Below are positions 17,505-27,158 of a stretch of DNA of 64,000 nucleotides, in pieces (within the stretch, counting starts at the first letter, position 1; each line of letters begins with the position of its first letter). Under the pieces are notes generated by a model. It was given only the letters and a program-made list of their open reading frames with translations, was not told the origin of the DNA and did not search any database. This stretch comes from Aestuariivita boseongensis (GTDB lineage: Bacteria > Pseudomonadota > Alphaproteobacteria > Rhodobacterales > Rhodobacteraceae). The translations under genes and the position numbers were made by a program. Where the stretch lies: the NCBI RefSeq assembly GCF_001262635.1, contig NZ_JXYH01000019.1, positions 1 to 64,000 on the forward strand, given 5' to 3'.

Positions 17505-19873
17505 TCAGCATGCAGGCGATCGACAAAAAACTGTTGAAGGATTTCCAGCGGCTTTGGATGCAGGCCATTGCGATTGCCCTGGTTCTGGCATGCGGCGTTG
17601 CAATCCTGTTGACATCGGTGGGCATGTATAAAGCCATGTCCGAAACCCGCACGGCCTATTATGAACGAAACCGCTTTGCAGATGTCTTTGCCGAAGCCAA
17701 GCGCGCGCCAGACTCGCTGATGGCCGAGATCGCGCTGATCGACGGCGTGATCAGCGCCGAGGCTCAGATATCGGGATACGCAACCCTTGATCTGCCGGGG
17801 CTGACGCGGACGGCGGTTGGCCGCATCCTGTCATTACCTGAAACGATGCCGCCTGCGCTGAACGTCCCCCTGCTGGTATCCGGCCGCTTTCCGGATCCTG
17901 TCCATACCGATGAGGTCGTCGTGAACGCGCCTTTTGCCGAATCCAATGGGTTCAAGCAGGGCGACAGGTTCAGCGCCAATCTTCGCGGGCAGCGGCGTGA
18001 GCTGATCATCGTGGGAACTGTTCTGTCGCCCGAGTTCGTCTATACCATCGGACCCGGCGCCCTTTTGCCCGATAACGAGGCTTTCGGGATCATCTGGATG
18101 TCAGAAAGGGCCGCCGCCGCTGCTTTCGATATGACTGGCGCGTTCAACTATGTGTCCATGGCTTTGGCGTCCGGCGTGCAAAGTCAGCCTGTGATCGACG
18201 AAGTGGATCGGTTGCTGGAACCCTATGGTGGTTTGGGTGCTTACGACCGATCCGATCATATCTCGAACGCGTTCCTTGATTCCGAACTGACAGAGCTCCG
18301 CGGCATGGCCATGATCCTGCCGCCGATCTTTTTCGGGATTGCCGGCTTTCTTGTCAGTATGGTGATGGGGCGCATCATCACGCTCGAGCGCAGCCAGATC
18401 GGGCTTTTGAAAGCTATCGGCTATTCCGATATCGAGATTTGCATTCATTATTTGATGCTTGCGGGTCTTATCGCGGTTTTCGGCGTTTTGCTGGGCTGGA
18501 CCGCCGGTACGATACTGGCGCGCGCCATGGCAGGGCTTTACGCCCAATTCTTCAATTTTCCCTATGTGATTTTCCGCGTGTCCTATTGGGTCTACGCCGC
18601 CACAGGGCTGGTTGGAATTGCAACAACCAGCATTGGCGCCATGCAGGCTGCTTTGAAGGCGGCCAGACTTGCTCCCGCGGTTGCCATGCAGCCCCCTGCC
18701 CCGCCGCGGTTCAAACATTCCAGAGTCGACAAAGCAATCATGCATCTGCGTCTGTCGCAATCCACCGTGATGATCCTGCGATCCTTGTTGCGCTGGCCTG
18801 TGCGCAGTTTTCTGACCTCTCTCGGGCTTGCGCTGGCGGTTGCGTCGGTCTGTGCAGCGACATTTATCAACGATGCGCTTGATGAAATCATTGATCACGC
18901 CTTCCATCAGACCAATCGCCAGGATGCGATGCTGCTGTTTGCCGACGAAGTACCCGAAGCCGCGCTGGAGGATGCGCGCAACCTGCCCGGCGTTCTTCTG
19001 GCGGAAAGCCAGCAATACCAGCCTGCGGTTCTGCGGCGCGGTCACCTGACCAAACGTGTGGCGGTGGAAGCGCGCCGCCCCGGCAGCGATCTGAGCCGCG
19101 TTCTGGACAAGGACGGGGAAGTTCTCGACTTCAGCCCCGGCGGGATTGTCCTGTCCCTTAGATTGGCGGACCATCTTGAAGTGGGGTTGGGAGACACAAT
19201 CGAAGTCGAATTTCTGACCGGACGGCGTGAAACCGTCGAAGTGGTCGTTTCGCAGGTGGTCGAGCTTTACTTTGGCCTCGGCGCCTACATGGATTTCGAA
19301 TATCTCAACGCACTTTTCCGGCAAGCGCCCCGCGTATCGACAGTGAACATTACCCTCGATGAAACGCAGTTGGATGCGCTGCATCGGGCGGTCAAGGATA
19401 CGCCCGAGATCTCGGGTATCATCGAGATGAACGTGAACCGACGGGCTTTTCAGGAGACGATTGAACGGAACATGTTGGTGATGAACGCGATCTATATCGG
19501 TATTGCCATCCTGATTACCATCGGTGTGACCTATAACGCCGCCCGCATCCAGTTGTCGGAACGCGCCCGCGAAATGGCCAGCCTGCGCATCCTTGGCTTT
19601 GGGCGAGGCGAAGTATCGTACATCCTGATCGGAGAGATGATGTTGATCGCCGTGATCGCGCAACCGTTTGGCTGGCTGATCGGCGCGGGAATTGCCCGTC
19701 TGATGACCAATGCTTTCACCTCGGATCTTTTTGCCATTCCACTTGTCCTGAAACCTTCAACCTTCTCGACAGCCAGCCTTGTGGTTCTTGGGGCAGCCCT
19801 GGCGTCGGTATTAATCGTAAGGCGGCGGCTGGATCGGCTGGATCTTGTCGCCGTTATGAAAACAAGGGAGTGA
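17501..19873 (+). CDS. ABC exporter permease, FtsX/MacB superfamily, double-repeat type
   Basis: A 790-residue membrane protein with two FtsX-fold units: N-terminal TM ([18 protein letters not shown]), a periplasmic domain to about residue 250, three TMs (about 265-385), then a second unit with TM near 430, another periplasmic domain and three C-terminal TMs (about 660-785). Such fused permeases do not need a second permease gene. Start is GTG at 17501 overlapping the ATPase stop, or ATG at 17510. The adaptor gene overlaps its stop. Substrate not predictable; the PHA synthase in the operon hints at a link to lipid or storage metabolism. Confidence 0.88.
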   Translation: MISMQAIDKKLLKDFQRLWMQAIAIALVLACGVAILLTSVGMYKAMSETRTAYYERNRFADVFAEAKRAPDSLMAEIALIDGVISAEAQISGYATLDLPGLTRTAVGRILSLPETMPPALNVPLLVSGRFPDPVHTDEVVVNAPFAESNGFKQGDRFSANLRGQRRELIIVGTVLSPEFVYTIGPGALLPDNEAFGIIWMSERAAAAAFDMTGAFNYVSMALASGVQSQPVIDEVDRLLEPYGGLGAYDRSDHISNAFLDSELTELRGMAMILPPIFFGIAGFLVSMVMGRIITLERSQIGLLKAIGYSDIEICIHYLMLAGLIAVFGVLLGWTAGTILARAMAGLYAQFFNFPYVIFRVSYWVYAATGLVGIATTSIGAMQAALKAARLAPAVAMQPPAPPRFKHSRVDKAIMHLRLSQSTVMILRSLLRWPVRSFLTSLGLALAVASVCAATFINDALDEIIDHAFHQTNRQDAMLLFADEVPEAALEDARNLPGVLLAESQQYQPAVLRRGHLTKRVAVEARRPGSDLSRVLDKDGEVLDFSPGGIVLSLRLADHLEVGLGDTIEVEFLTGRRETVEVVVSQVVELYFGLGAYMDFEYLNALFRQAPRVSTVNITLDETQLDALHRAVKDTPEISGIIEMNVNRRAFQETIERNMLVMNAIYIGIAILITIGVTYNAARIQLSERAREMASLRILGFGRGEVSYILIGEMMLIAVIAQPFGWLIGAGIARLMTNAFTSDLFAIPLVLKPSTFSTASLVVLGAALASVLIVRRRLDRLDLVAVMKTRE

Positions 19874-19875
19874 GT

Positions 19876-21087
19876 ATGGCCTTTTCAACCCGAACTCTCA
19901 CGCTGACCGGCTTGGGCGTCGCGCTTGTCGCCGGGCTTGCCTATGTCAGTTTCCGGACCGACCCCGTGCCCGTGGATCTGGCAACCGTAACACGCGGACC
20001 GCTTGAGGTAACAATCAATGCGGACGGGCAGACCAAGGTGCGGGATCTGTTCGAGGTGGCGGCGCCAATCTCGGGAACGGCGATGCGGTCGCCGGTTGAA
20101 GAAGGGGATATCGTGCGCGCGGGTGAGACGGTTGTGGCCAGCGTGCGCCCCTTGTCGTCAAGCCTGCTGGACGCGCGGACACAGCTGCAGGCCGAAGCCG
20201 CCTTGCAGGAAGCGCTGGCGGCACGCCATGTCGCGGAAGCCGATCTGAAACAGGCCCGCGAAACGCAGATCTTTGCGCAATCGCAATACGACCGCACCAA
20301 GGTTCTGACGGATCGCGGCGTCGCGACATTCACCCGTCTCGAAGATGACAGCCAGCGTCTTGCCGTTGCAAATGCTACGGTTGAAGCAGCACAGGCACGG
20401 ATCGAAATGGCCGATGGCGCGATCGAGCGTGCGCGCGCGACCTTGCTGGGCCCCACAGACACAAATCAGACATCGGGCAGTTGCTGCGTTGATGTGTTGG
20501 CGCCGGCTGACGGGGTTGTCCTGTCTGTCGCCGCAGAAAGCGAACGGCCAGTTGTGATCGGGGAACCCTTGGTCAGTATCGGTGATCCGGACCAGCTGGA
20601 ACTGGTGGCCGATATCCTGTCGAATGACGCGGTTCGGCTCAGCCCGGGGGCGCTGGCTTATGTTGAGCGCTGGGGGGGCGAGGCGGTGCTTGAAGCAAGG
20701 TTGGACCGGATTGATCCCAAAGCGTACACCAAGGTCTCGGCTTTGGGGATCGAGGAACAGCGCGTGGATGCCTATTTCACACTGACCAGCGCATCAGAAA
20801 GCCGCGCCACTCTGGGTGACGGGTTTTCTGTGTTTTTGCGCATTGTCGAATGGCATGTGGAGGACGCGCTTCAAATTCCGCTTAGCGCGGTTTTCCGGTC
20901 TGGTGAGGGCTGGGCCGTCTTTGTCGCCCACAATAATCGGGCCGAGATGCGACTGATCACCCTGGGTCACCGCAATGATACCGTGGCCGAAGTGCTGGAT
21001 GGTTTGGAACTGGATGAAGAGGTGATCATGCACCCAAGCGATGAAATCCGGTCCGGGTCGCTTCTGGTCGAAAGGTCAAACCTGTGA
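19876..21087 (+). CDS. HlyD/MFP-family periplasmic adaptor of the ABC exporter
   Basis: Membrane-fusion protein of about 403 residues. An N-terminal signal anchor (LTGLGVALVAGLAYVSF) is followed by a biotinyl-lipoyl half-motif (LFEVAAPISGTAMRSPVEEG) and a long coiled-coil hairpin (about residues 95-195). The second lipoyl half is VLAPADGVVLSV, followed by beta-barrel domains. The hairpin includes a Cys pair (SGSCCVD). ATG at 19876 has AAGGGAG five bases upstream; a GTG at 19870 overlaps the permease stop. With the two preceding genes it makes a complete MacAB-like pump lacking only an outer-membrane channel. Confidence 0.88.
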   Translation: MAFSTRTLTLTGLGVALVAGLAYVSFRTDPVPVDLATVTRGPLEVTINADGQTKVRDLFEVAAPISGTAMRSPVEEGDIVRAGETVVASVRPLSSSLLDARTQLQAEAALQEALAARHVAEADLKQARETQIFAQSQYDRTKVLTDRGVATFTRLEDDSQRLAVANATVEAAQARIEMADGAIERARATLLGPTDTNQTSGSCCVDVLAPADGVVLSVAAESERPVVIGEPLVSIGDPDQLELVADILSNDAVRLSPGALAYVERWGGEAVLEARLDRIDPKAYTKVSALGIEEQRVDAYFTLTSASESRATLGDGFSVFLRIVEWHVEDALQIPLSAVFRSGEGWAVFVAHNNRAEMRLITLGHRNDTVAEVLDGLELDEEVIMHPSDEIRSGSLLVERSNL

Positions 21088-22739
21088 GCAAGGACAAGAA
21101 GACGCCACCTCACGGCCTGGATACGCCCTGGCACGCAGCCATCGGGCAACTGACAGGAGGGATTTCGCCCACGTCTGTTGCGACCGCCTATCTGGATTGG
21201 TGGCTGCATCTGTTCGGATCACCTGAAAAGCAGCTGCAGCTTGCGCAAACCGCAATGCGCGAAGGTCTCAGTCCGACGGATCGGCAAGATCCGCGTTTTG
21301 CCGATCCGGCGTGGTCGGTCTTTCCCTACAACGTTTTTGCGCAATCCTTCCTCTCTGCCGAAAACTGGTGGGACGAAGCGACCAGAGGTTTGCCCGGTGT
21401 TGATCCCAAACATGAACGGATTGTGAATTTCGCCGCACGCCAATGGCTGGATCTGATGTCGCCGGCCAACTACGCCTTGACGAACCCCATTGTTCAGGAG
21501 CGCACCCGCGAGGAAGGCGGACGCAACCTTGCGCGCGGGGCGCGGTACTGGGTTGAAGACTTCAACCGCCTGATCAGCAAATCGCCACGCCAATCCGAGA
21601 AGTATAAAGTCGGCCGCGATCTCGCCCTGACTCCCGGTGACGTGGTCATGCGCAATGATCTGGTCGAGCTGATCCGATACCGACCGACCACCGAAAAGCT
21701 GCATCCTGAACCCATTCTGATCGTGCCGGCCTGGATCATGAAATTCTATATCCTTGATCTGACGGCGGAACGGTCGTTGGTCGCCTATCTGCGCGATCAG
21801 GGGTTCGAGGTGTTCATTCTTTCATGGAAAAACCCCGGCGAAGACGACGCTGATCTAAGCATGCAGGATTACATTGATCTGGGCGTGCGGGCGGCCATCA
21901 CCCAGATCCTGTCGATGGGGCACAAACGGCTTCATGCGGCCGGGTATTGTCTGGGCGGTACGCTTCTTGCAATCACTGCAGCGGCGCTGGCACGTGACAA
22001 GGATGACTGCCTTGCCAGCATCAGCCTTCTGGCCGCGCAGACCGATTTTTCCGAACCGGGTGAGTTGGGGCTGTTCATCAACGAAAGCGAGGTTGCCTTT
22101 CTTGAAGATATCATGGCCACGAATGGATATCTGACAGCTGATCAGATGGCGGGGGCCTTTCAGCTTTTGCGTTCCAATGATCTGATCTGGAGCAGGGTCA
22201 TCCGCCACTACCTTCTTGGCGAAAGAACACCGGACAATCCGCTTCTGGCCTGGAATTCCGATACCACCCGCATGCCCGCGCGGATGCACAGCGAATACCT
22301 GCGAAGCCTGTTCCTGCGAAACGATCTGGCCAAAGGACGATTCAAGGTCGACGGCGCGGCGGTGGCGCTGAGTGATATTCGCAAGGATGTGTATTGCGTG
22401 GCGACCGAAACGGACCATGTTTCGCCCTGGACGTCAGTTTATCGGCTGCTTTTGCTGACCGATACGGATGTCACCTTTGTGCTGACAAATGGCGGGCACA
22501 ACAGCGGCATCCTGTCCCAGCCAGGCCATGACGGTCGCCATTTCAGGTTCGGGCACAAGGCGGAAGGGGATACGTATGTAACCGACGACAACTGGTTGGC
22601 CCATCACAAGCCCCGGAACGGATCATGGTGGCCGAACTGGGTTCGATGGTTGAAGAAAAGAAGCGGGCGCAGCATCAAACTGCGGGCAGGCTCAGTCCCA
22701 TCGCTTGCACCGGCGCCCGGGCTCTATGTCCATGGATAA
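21084..22739 (+). CDS. phaC: Poly(3-hydroxyalkanoate) synthase, class I-like, in an exporter operon
   Basis: Polymerises (R)-3-hydroxyacyl-CoA on the granule surface. The product has 551 residues. The PhaC N-terminal domain is present (PTSVATAYLDWWLHL, RFADPAWS), followed by an alpha/beta hydrolase core. The Cys of the modified lipase box is Cys289 (GYCLGG), the Asp lies in ETDHVSPW and the His in NGGHNSGIL. The GYCLGG and GGHNSG forms resemble class I enzymes, unlike the second synthase at 46236-47945. The GTG start overlaps the adaptor stop by four bases, so it is the last gene of the flavodoxin-ABC exporter operon behind a perfect FNR/FixK site. Confidence 0.9.
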   Translation: MSKDKKTPPHGLDTPWHAAIGQLTGGISPTSVATAYLDWWLHLFGSPEKQLQLAQTAMREGLSPTDRQDPRFADPAWSVFPYNVFAQSFLSAENWWDEATRGLPGVDPKHERIVNFAARQWLDLMSPANYALTNPIVQERTREEGGRNLARGARYWVEDFNRLISKSPRQSEKYKVGRDLALTPGDVVMRNDLVELIRYRPTTEKLHPEPILIVPAWIMKFYILDLTAERSLVAYLRDQGFEVFILSWKNPGEDDADLSMQDYIDLGVRAAITQILSMGHKRLHAAGYCLGGTLLAITAAALARDKDDCLASISLLAAQTDFSEPGELGLFINESEVAFLEDIMATNGYLTADQMAGAFQLLRSNDLIWSRVIRHYLLGERTPDNPLLAWNSDTTRMPARMHSEYLRSLFLRNDLAKGRFKVDGAAVALSDIRKDVYCVATETDHVSPWTSVYRLLLLTDTDVTFVLTNGGHNSGILSQPGHDGRHFRFGHKAEGDTYVTDDNWLAHHKPRNGSWWPNWVRWLKKRSGRSIKLRAGSVPSLAPAPGLYVHG

Positions 22740-22757
22740 GGCCCGATTGGGACCAGC

Positions 22758-23795
22758 TTATCGCACCAGGTAATAGGCAAAGAGGCTGGACAGGAAGATC
22801 GCCATCACAAGAAGTGAATCAAGCCCGAACGCTCCGATCCTGGGTTTGCGTCGAACGATCAGACCAACAAGGTAAACGGCTGTCACGGCAATGCCGAAAG
22901 CCAGCGACAAGCTGACGGTTTGCGAAGTTTCCTGCAGAATGGGGCCTGCGCGAAACAGGATGTCTGCGGGAAAAACCAGCACAAGCATGATCAGATTGCT
23001 GCCGAAGATGTTCGAAATGGCCATGGTATAGGCCCCGATGCGCACGGCGGCGATGCTTGTCGTCAGTTCCGGCAAAGACGTGGCACCGGCCAGCAAGGTG
23101 ACGCCGATGAACCCGGTGCCCAGCCCGGATTGTTCGGCGATCCGTTCGGCAAAGAGCACCAGAAACAGGCCGAAAACAAGGATCGCTGTGCTGGCGATCA
23201 GCGCCTGAATGATCATGAAACGATTGGATGTTTCACCCAGCCCGGTCGGCGCCGGAAAGGCCAGCGGATCGGGATCAGGCAGATCGACCGGCACCCAGTC
23301 GCTGCTGTCATCATACTTCCGCAGCAGCCAGATCGCCCCGCCGTAAAACACCGCAATGCACAGGCTGCCCAGCCCTACGCCTGCAAACACGAAGGTTTCG
23401 CCAAGGTTCGTGATGATCAGCGCAAGCGCCAAGAGCAGGATAAGCAGGGTCGCCTCAAGCGCGTGATTTGCCTTGCGGGGGTAATTCGTGATCGGCCCGC
23501 GCGCCCAAAAATCCGACATGGCAAGGATGGCTGTCTGCAAGGCAATACCGCCAAACAGATTGTTCAAAACCAGATCACGCGCTTGCGCCACGGCTGCGGA
23601 CAGCGTTGTCGCCACCTCGGGCAAGGAGGTGGCGAGCGACAGCAGTAACAAGCCCACAAGCGATTTGGCCAGCTTGAACCGATCCGCCAAAGCATCGGCC
23701 ACATAAGCGAGGCGCGCCCCGGCGATCCAGACGGCAGTGGCACATAAGGCAAACAGAATTGCGCTTTGCAAAAGCGTGGTTGGAGGGACTTGCAT
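22758..23795 (-). CDS. Sodium/calcium antiporter (CaCA family, YrbG-like)
   Basis: Inner-membrane cation/Ca2+ exchanger of 345 residues and about ten TMs. The two inverted alpha-repeats are visible: ATSLPEVATTLSAAV (about residues 56-70) and GATSLPELTTSIAAVRIGA (about 245-263), each with the ion-binding Glu. A hydrophilic loop between the halves (about 170-195) replaces the large regulatory loop of eukaryotic exchangers. It is convergent to the PHA synthase gene, with an 18-base gap. A near-consensus FNR-type site at 23829-23842 lies 34 bases before its start. Confidence 0.9.
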   Translation of the reverse strand: MQVPPTTLLQSAILFALCATAVWIAGARLAYVADALADRFKLAKSLVGLLLLSLATSLPEVATTLSAAVAQARDLVLNNLFGGIALQTAILAMSDFWARGPITNYPRKANHALEATLLILLLALALIITNLGETFVFAGVGLGSLCIAVFYGGAIWLLRKYDDSSDWVPVDLPDPDPLAFPAPTGLGETSNRFMIIQALIASTAILVFGLFLVLFAERIAEQSGLGTGFIGVTLLAGATSLPELTTSIAAVRIGAYTMAISNIFGSNLIMLVLVFPADILFRAGPILQETSQTVSLSLAFGIAVTAVYLVGLIVRRKPRIGAFGLDSLLVMAIFLSSLFAYYLVR

Positions 23796-23828
23796 GCAGA
23801 AGAGATAACGCGCGCAACCTTGGAGATA

Positions 23829-23842
23829 TTGATATCGCTCAA
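23829..23842. promoter_or_regulatory. FNR/FixK-type site between antiporter and M50 protease
   Basis: TTGAT-ATCG-CTCAA has one mismatch to the symmetric consensus. It is centred about 41 bases before the antiporter start and 55 bases before the divergent M50 protease start. For the protease this suits activation; for the antiporter it is close to the start and could be repressive. Confidence 0.6.
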
Positions 23843-23890
23843 TTTGAACCGTGCTCAGCCTTGCTAGGCTGCCGGTAAGAAGAGGCGGCT

Positions 23891-25030
23891 ATGTTTGGAA
23901 ATTCGGTCAAACTTTTCACGCTCAATGGCTTCGACATCAAGGTCGACCCAAGCTGGTTACTTATTGCTGCGCTGGTGACGTGGAGCCTGTCGCAACACTA
24001 TTTCCCCGAAGCCATGCCAGGGATGAGCCGGGCGGTTTATCTTGTGACGGCAGTCTTTGCGATGCTGGGTTTGTTTGCCTCGCTTCTGATGCACGAACTG
24101 GCGCATTCGGTCGTTGCCCGCCAGTTGGGCGTTCCGATCAAAAGCATCACGCTTTTTCTGTTCGGCGGCGTGGCCGAGCTTGAGGGCGAACCCGGTTCCG
24201 CCCGGACGGAATTCTGGATCGCGGTTGCCGGTCCGGCCATGTCTATCGCGCTTTCTGCAGGGTTTTGGGTGGTCGGGTCCATAGCCTCTTGGGCATCAGC
24301 GGCCGCCGAGCTGGTCGCAATCCTGTCCTACCTGGCGATGATCAACCTTGTTCTGGCGCTGTTCAACCTGCTGCCCGCCTTTCCACTGGATGGAGGACGG
24401 GTCTTGCGGGCCGTTTTGTGGGCCCAAAGCGGTGACGTTGTTGCGGCAACGCGCAAAGCTGCGCGTTCAGGCGTTGTTCTGGCCTATGTGCTGATGGCGT
24501 TGGGTGTGATGTCAATGTTCCAGGGCTTTGTCGCCTCGGGGCTTTGGCAAATCATGATCGGAGGTTTCGTTCTGCTGGCTGCGCGGGCAAGTTACATCCA
24601 GCAACTGGCCAAGGTTGCCTTCGTGCACCGGACTGTCGGGATGCTGATGACGCGCGATCCCGTTACGGTCAGTCCAGACATCACCGTGTCGGACTTCGTG
24701 AACGACGTGGTTCTGAACAAGCGCCTGACCTTTGCGCCGGTGGTCGAGGATGGGGTGCTTTTGGGATATGTCGATCTTTCCCTTGTCACCGGGATCGACC
24801 GCGAGAACTGGTCCAGTACCCGCGTGGGCGATGTGTTCGTGGGCATGAATGCAGATATCATGGTGCCCCCAGACACACCGGTACAGGACGTTTTCGCCAC
24901 CATATCCGAAACCGGGCGGCGCAAGTTTCTGGTGGTGTCAGATCACCAGCTACTTGGTGTCATCACCCTGTCTGACCTGACAGATTTCCTGCAAAGGGCT
25001 GATCCAATGGCCCAGCCACTTGCGCGGTAA
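23891..25030 (+). CDS. Site-2 protease family (M50) zinc metalloprotease with CBS domains
   Basis: Intramembrane protease of 379 residues. The zinc motif is HELAH (residues 68-72) in the second TM, and the third ligand Asp is in LLPAFPLDGGRVLRA (about 160-174). Residues about 255-375 form a CBS pair (MLMTRDPVTVSPDITVSDFV and IMVPPDTPVQDVFATI), which usually senses adenine nucleotides. The Rip-type M50-CBS architecture is common in bacteria and archaea, but targets are unknown. It lies in the FNR-site cluster next to the host-attachment-family gene and the oxygen-sensing kinase. Confidence 0.9.
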   Translation: MFGNSVKLFTLNGFDIKVDPSWLLIAALVTWSLSQHYFPEAMPGMSRAVYLVTAVFAMLGLFASLLMHELAHSVVARQLGVPIKSITLFLFGGVAELEGEPGSARTEFWIAVAGPAMSIALSAGFWVVGSIASWASAAAELVAILSYLAMINLVLALFNLLPAFPLDGGRVLRAVLWAQSGDVVAATRKAARSGVVLAYVLMALGVMSMFQGFVASGLWQIMIGGFVLLAARASYIQQLAKVAFVHRTVGMLMTRDPVTVSPDITVSDFVNDVVLNKRLTFAPVVEDGVLLGYVDLSLVTGIDRENWSSTRVGDVFVGMNADIMVPPDTPVQDVFATISETGRRKFLVVSDHQLLGVITLSDLTDFLQRADPMAQPLAR

Positions 25031-25048
25031 ACCGCAGCCTCTTGTGCA

Positions 25049-25486
25049 TTAAATCGCGATCACATCATCCAGATGCAGTTCGACGGATTCGGTCGTGTGA
25101 TGGGACAGGTCTTTGGCAACTTCACTTATCACCGCAGCGCGCAAGCCATCGCCCATCTGTGCCCGAAGCAGGCCCAGCATATGCGGACCGGCCACAAGGA
25201 TCAGCCTGTCGAACCGACTTGCGGATTGCGCTTTGGTGATGCCTGAGATCACGGTTTCTGCGAAACGGGCATCATCGACATCCTGCAGATTGGTCTGTTC
25301 GACAGCAGCCCGGCCGGGGCCGCCAATGCTGTGGCCGATGCCTGCCTCATCATCCGGCAGGCGCGGTTCTGGTGCGCTCCAGTTTTGGTCGCTGACAATT
25401 GTAAGATGTTTGCCGGGACCATGATGCGCAAAAACTTTGGCGGAACGGGCATTGGCCACTAAGATCCAGGTCACAACTGGTTTCAT
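25049..25486 (-). CDS. Host attachment family protein (PF10116-like)
   Basis: A 145-residue protein of the family named after an Agrobacterium locus needed for attachment to plant cells. The start WILVANARSAKVFAHHG is characteristic, and the core ends RLILVAGPHMLGLLRAQM. The fold resembles eRF1 domain 2 or the baeRF group, so a ribosome-related or nucleic-acid role is also possible. GGAGAG precedes the ATG. It is divergent from the FixL-like kinase, with an FNR-type site between them, and convergent to the M50 protease. Confidence 0.8.
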   Translation of the reverse strand: MKPVVTWILVANARSAKVFAHHGPGKHLTIVSDQNWSAPEPRLPDDEAGIGHSIGGPGRAAVEQTNLQDVDDARFAETVISGITKAQSASRFDRLILVAGPHMLGLLRAQMGDGLRAAVISEVAKDLSHHTTESVELHLDDVIAI

Positions 25487-25537
25487 ATCACTCTCCGTCT
25501 GTGAACCGTCATTGTCTCAGATCATGGCGACGTGTCG

Positions 25538-25551
25538 TTGAGCGAAATCAA
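25538..25551. promoter_or_regulatory. FNR/FixK-type site between host-attachment gene and FixL-like kinase
   Basis: TTGAG-CGAA-ATCAA has one mismatch to TTGAT-N4-ATCAA. Its centre is about 58 bases from the host-attachment-family start and 63 bases from the kinase start. If bound by the FixK-like protein encoded 2.5 kb away, it would close a feedback loop on the sensor kinase. Confidence 0.62.
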
Positions 25552-25607
25552 TTGAGGCTTGCCCTTTTTGCCCACCGTTTGGCAGGTTGATCCCAGAGGT
25601 ACGAGTT

Positions 25608-27158
25608 ATGGCAGACACATCCCAGGACAGCGCGGTTTTGCAGGCCACTATGGATGCTGCTGTGGATGCCATTGTCGTGTCTGATCACGCCGGGACAATC
25701 ATTCAGGTGAATCAGTACGCTGCTGATCTGTTCCAGTATTCTGTGACCGAGCTGATTGGCCAAAGCGTCAACATCCTCATGCCGCGCGCGCTGGCTGGGC
25801 TGCACGATGGTTTTATGTCCAGTTTTCTTGAAACCGGCGAAAAGCGCATCATCGACACAGGCCGCGATGTGGAAGGATTGCGCAAGGACGGCAGCGTTTT
25901 CCCATTGCATCTGTCGGTAGGTCACACGACGCAGAATGGCCACCAGATCTTTGTTGCGATCATGCATGATTTGTCGCGCCGCAAAGCGACCGAGGCTGCG
26001 CTTGAACGATCACAAAGGCTCGACGCTATTGGCAAGATGACGGGCGGCATCGCGCATGACTTCAACAATCTGCTGACCATCATCGTCGGCAATCTGGAAT
26101 TGCTTGAAATGCGCGGCGCGTCTGAACGTCAGCTGCCACTGATCAAAGATGCGCTGGAGGCGGCTGGCATTGGTTCGGATCTGACCAGCCGTCTGATGGT
26201 CTTCGCCCGACGAGGGGACCTGAACCCCGTACAGTCGGATCTGCGAGAGTTGTGCACTGACACGATCACCCTGCTCAAACGCACTCTTGGCGCAAGCTAC
26301 CATGTGAAGACGAAGTTTGCTGATGACGTGGCTCCGGTGATGATTGATCCGGTACAGTTGCAATCGGCGCTGATGAATCTGGCCCTGAACGCGCGCGATG
26401 CAATGCCCACAGGGGGCGATCTGCTGATCTCGATCGATAACGTCAAGATCGACGACAGCTATATCGCCCAGGAAACCGATATGGAGCCTGGCGAATATGT
26501 GCGTCTATCCATCAGTGATAATGGAGAAGGCATGAGCCCCGAGGCACAGCAGCGCGCGTTCGAACCCTTTTTCACCACCAAAACCGACAAGGGCGGAACA
26601 GGGCTTGGTCTGGCGATGGTCTATGGCTTCGTTCGGCAATCGGGCGGACACATTACCCTTTACAGCGAGTTGGGCCATGGGACGAGTTTTGGCCTGTATT
26701 TCCCGATGGCTTTGGACGTCGACCAACCCCGGCCTGCCCCAACAACAAGTGATACCTTACCAGTCACCCTGCGCGGTCCGGGCGAGCGTGTCCTGATCGT
26801 TGAAGACAATGCCAAGGTGCGGCGGCTTGCGGTTGAGCGCATCCAAAGCCTGGGCTTTGAAACGTTGGCGGCGGAGAATGGCGAGTTGGCTTACCAAATG
26901 CTGAAAGACGGGGCGCAGGTGGATCTGGTCTTTACCGATCTGGTGATGCCCGGAGCGCTGAACGGGTACGATCTGGCCGAAAAGATCAATGCGGAATTCC
27001 CCGGTATCCGGGTTCTTCTAACCTCGGGATATGCCAGTGATGTGGTTACCGGATCAATGGCGACAGGCCAGAGTTATGACATTCTGCACAAACCCTATCG
27101 TCTGGCGGACCTTGCCAAGCGGCTTCACACGTTGTTGGCGGACGTGGTCGAAGAGTGA
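25608..27158 (+). CDS. Hybrid FixL-like heme-PAS sensor histidine kinase with C-terminal receiver
   Basis: 516 residues in the order PAS (about 10-125), HisKA with phospho-His150 (IAHDFNNLL), HATPase_c (NLALNARDAM, DNGEGM, FEPFFTTK, GGTGLGLAMVYGF) and receiver with phospho-Asp444 (VFTDLVMPG). The PAS aligns without gaps to FixL: ILMP, then His66 in LHDGF at the heme-ligand position, GEKRII, Arg86 at the distal O2-contact Arg, then RKDGSVFP. No TM segments, so it is cytoplasmic. ATG 25608 has AGAGGT upstream and is preferred over TTG 25587. Its end overlaps the convergent regulator gene by 34 bases. Heme binding is inferred; some non-heme PAS domains keep similar residues. Confidence 0.85.
   Translation: MADTSQDSAVLQATMDAAVDAIVVSDHAGTIIQVNQYAADLFQYSVTELIGQSVNILMPRALAGLHDGFMSSFLETGEKRIIDTGRDVEGLRKDGSVFPLHLSVGHTTQNGHQIFVAIMHDLSRRKATEAALERSQRLDAIGKMTGGIAHDFNNLLTIIVGNLELLEMRGASERQLPLIKDALEAAGIGSDLTSRLMVFARRGDLNPVQSDLRELCTDTITLLKRTLGASYHVKTKFADDVAPVMIDPVQLQSALMNLALNARDAMPTGGDLLISIDNVKIDDSYIAQETDMEPGEYVRLSISDNGEGMSPEAQQRAFEPFFTTKTDKGGTGLGLAMVYGFVRQSGGHITLYSELGHGTSFGLYFPMALDVDQPRPAPTTSDTLPVTLRGPGERVLIVEDNAKVRRLAVERIQSLGFETLAAENGELAYQMLKDGAQVDLVFTDLVMPGALNGYDLAEKINAEFPGIRVLLTSGYASDVVTGSMATGQSYDILHKPYRLADLAKRLHTLLADVVEE

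Noticed and set aside
18101-19663. Long minus-strand open frame (520 codons) inside the FtsX-type permease gene
   Set aside because: Arg/His/Gln-rich composition without motifs; shadow of the permease on the opposite strand.
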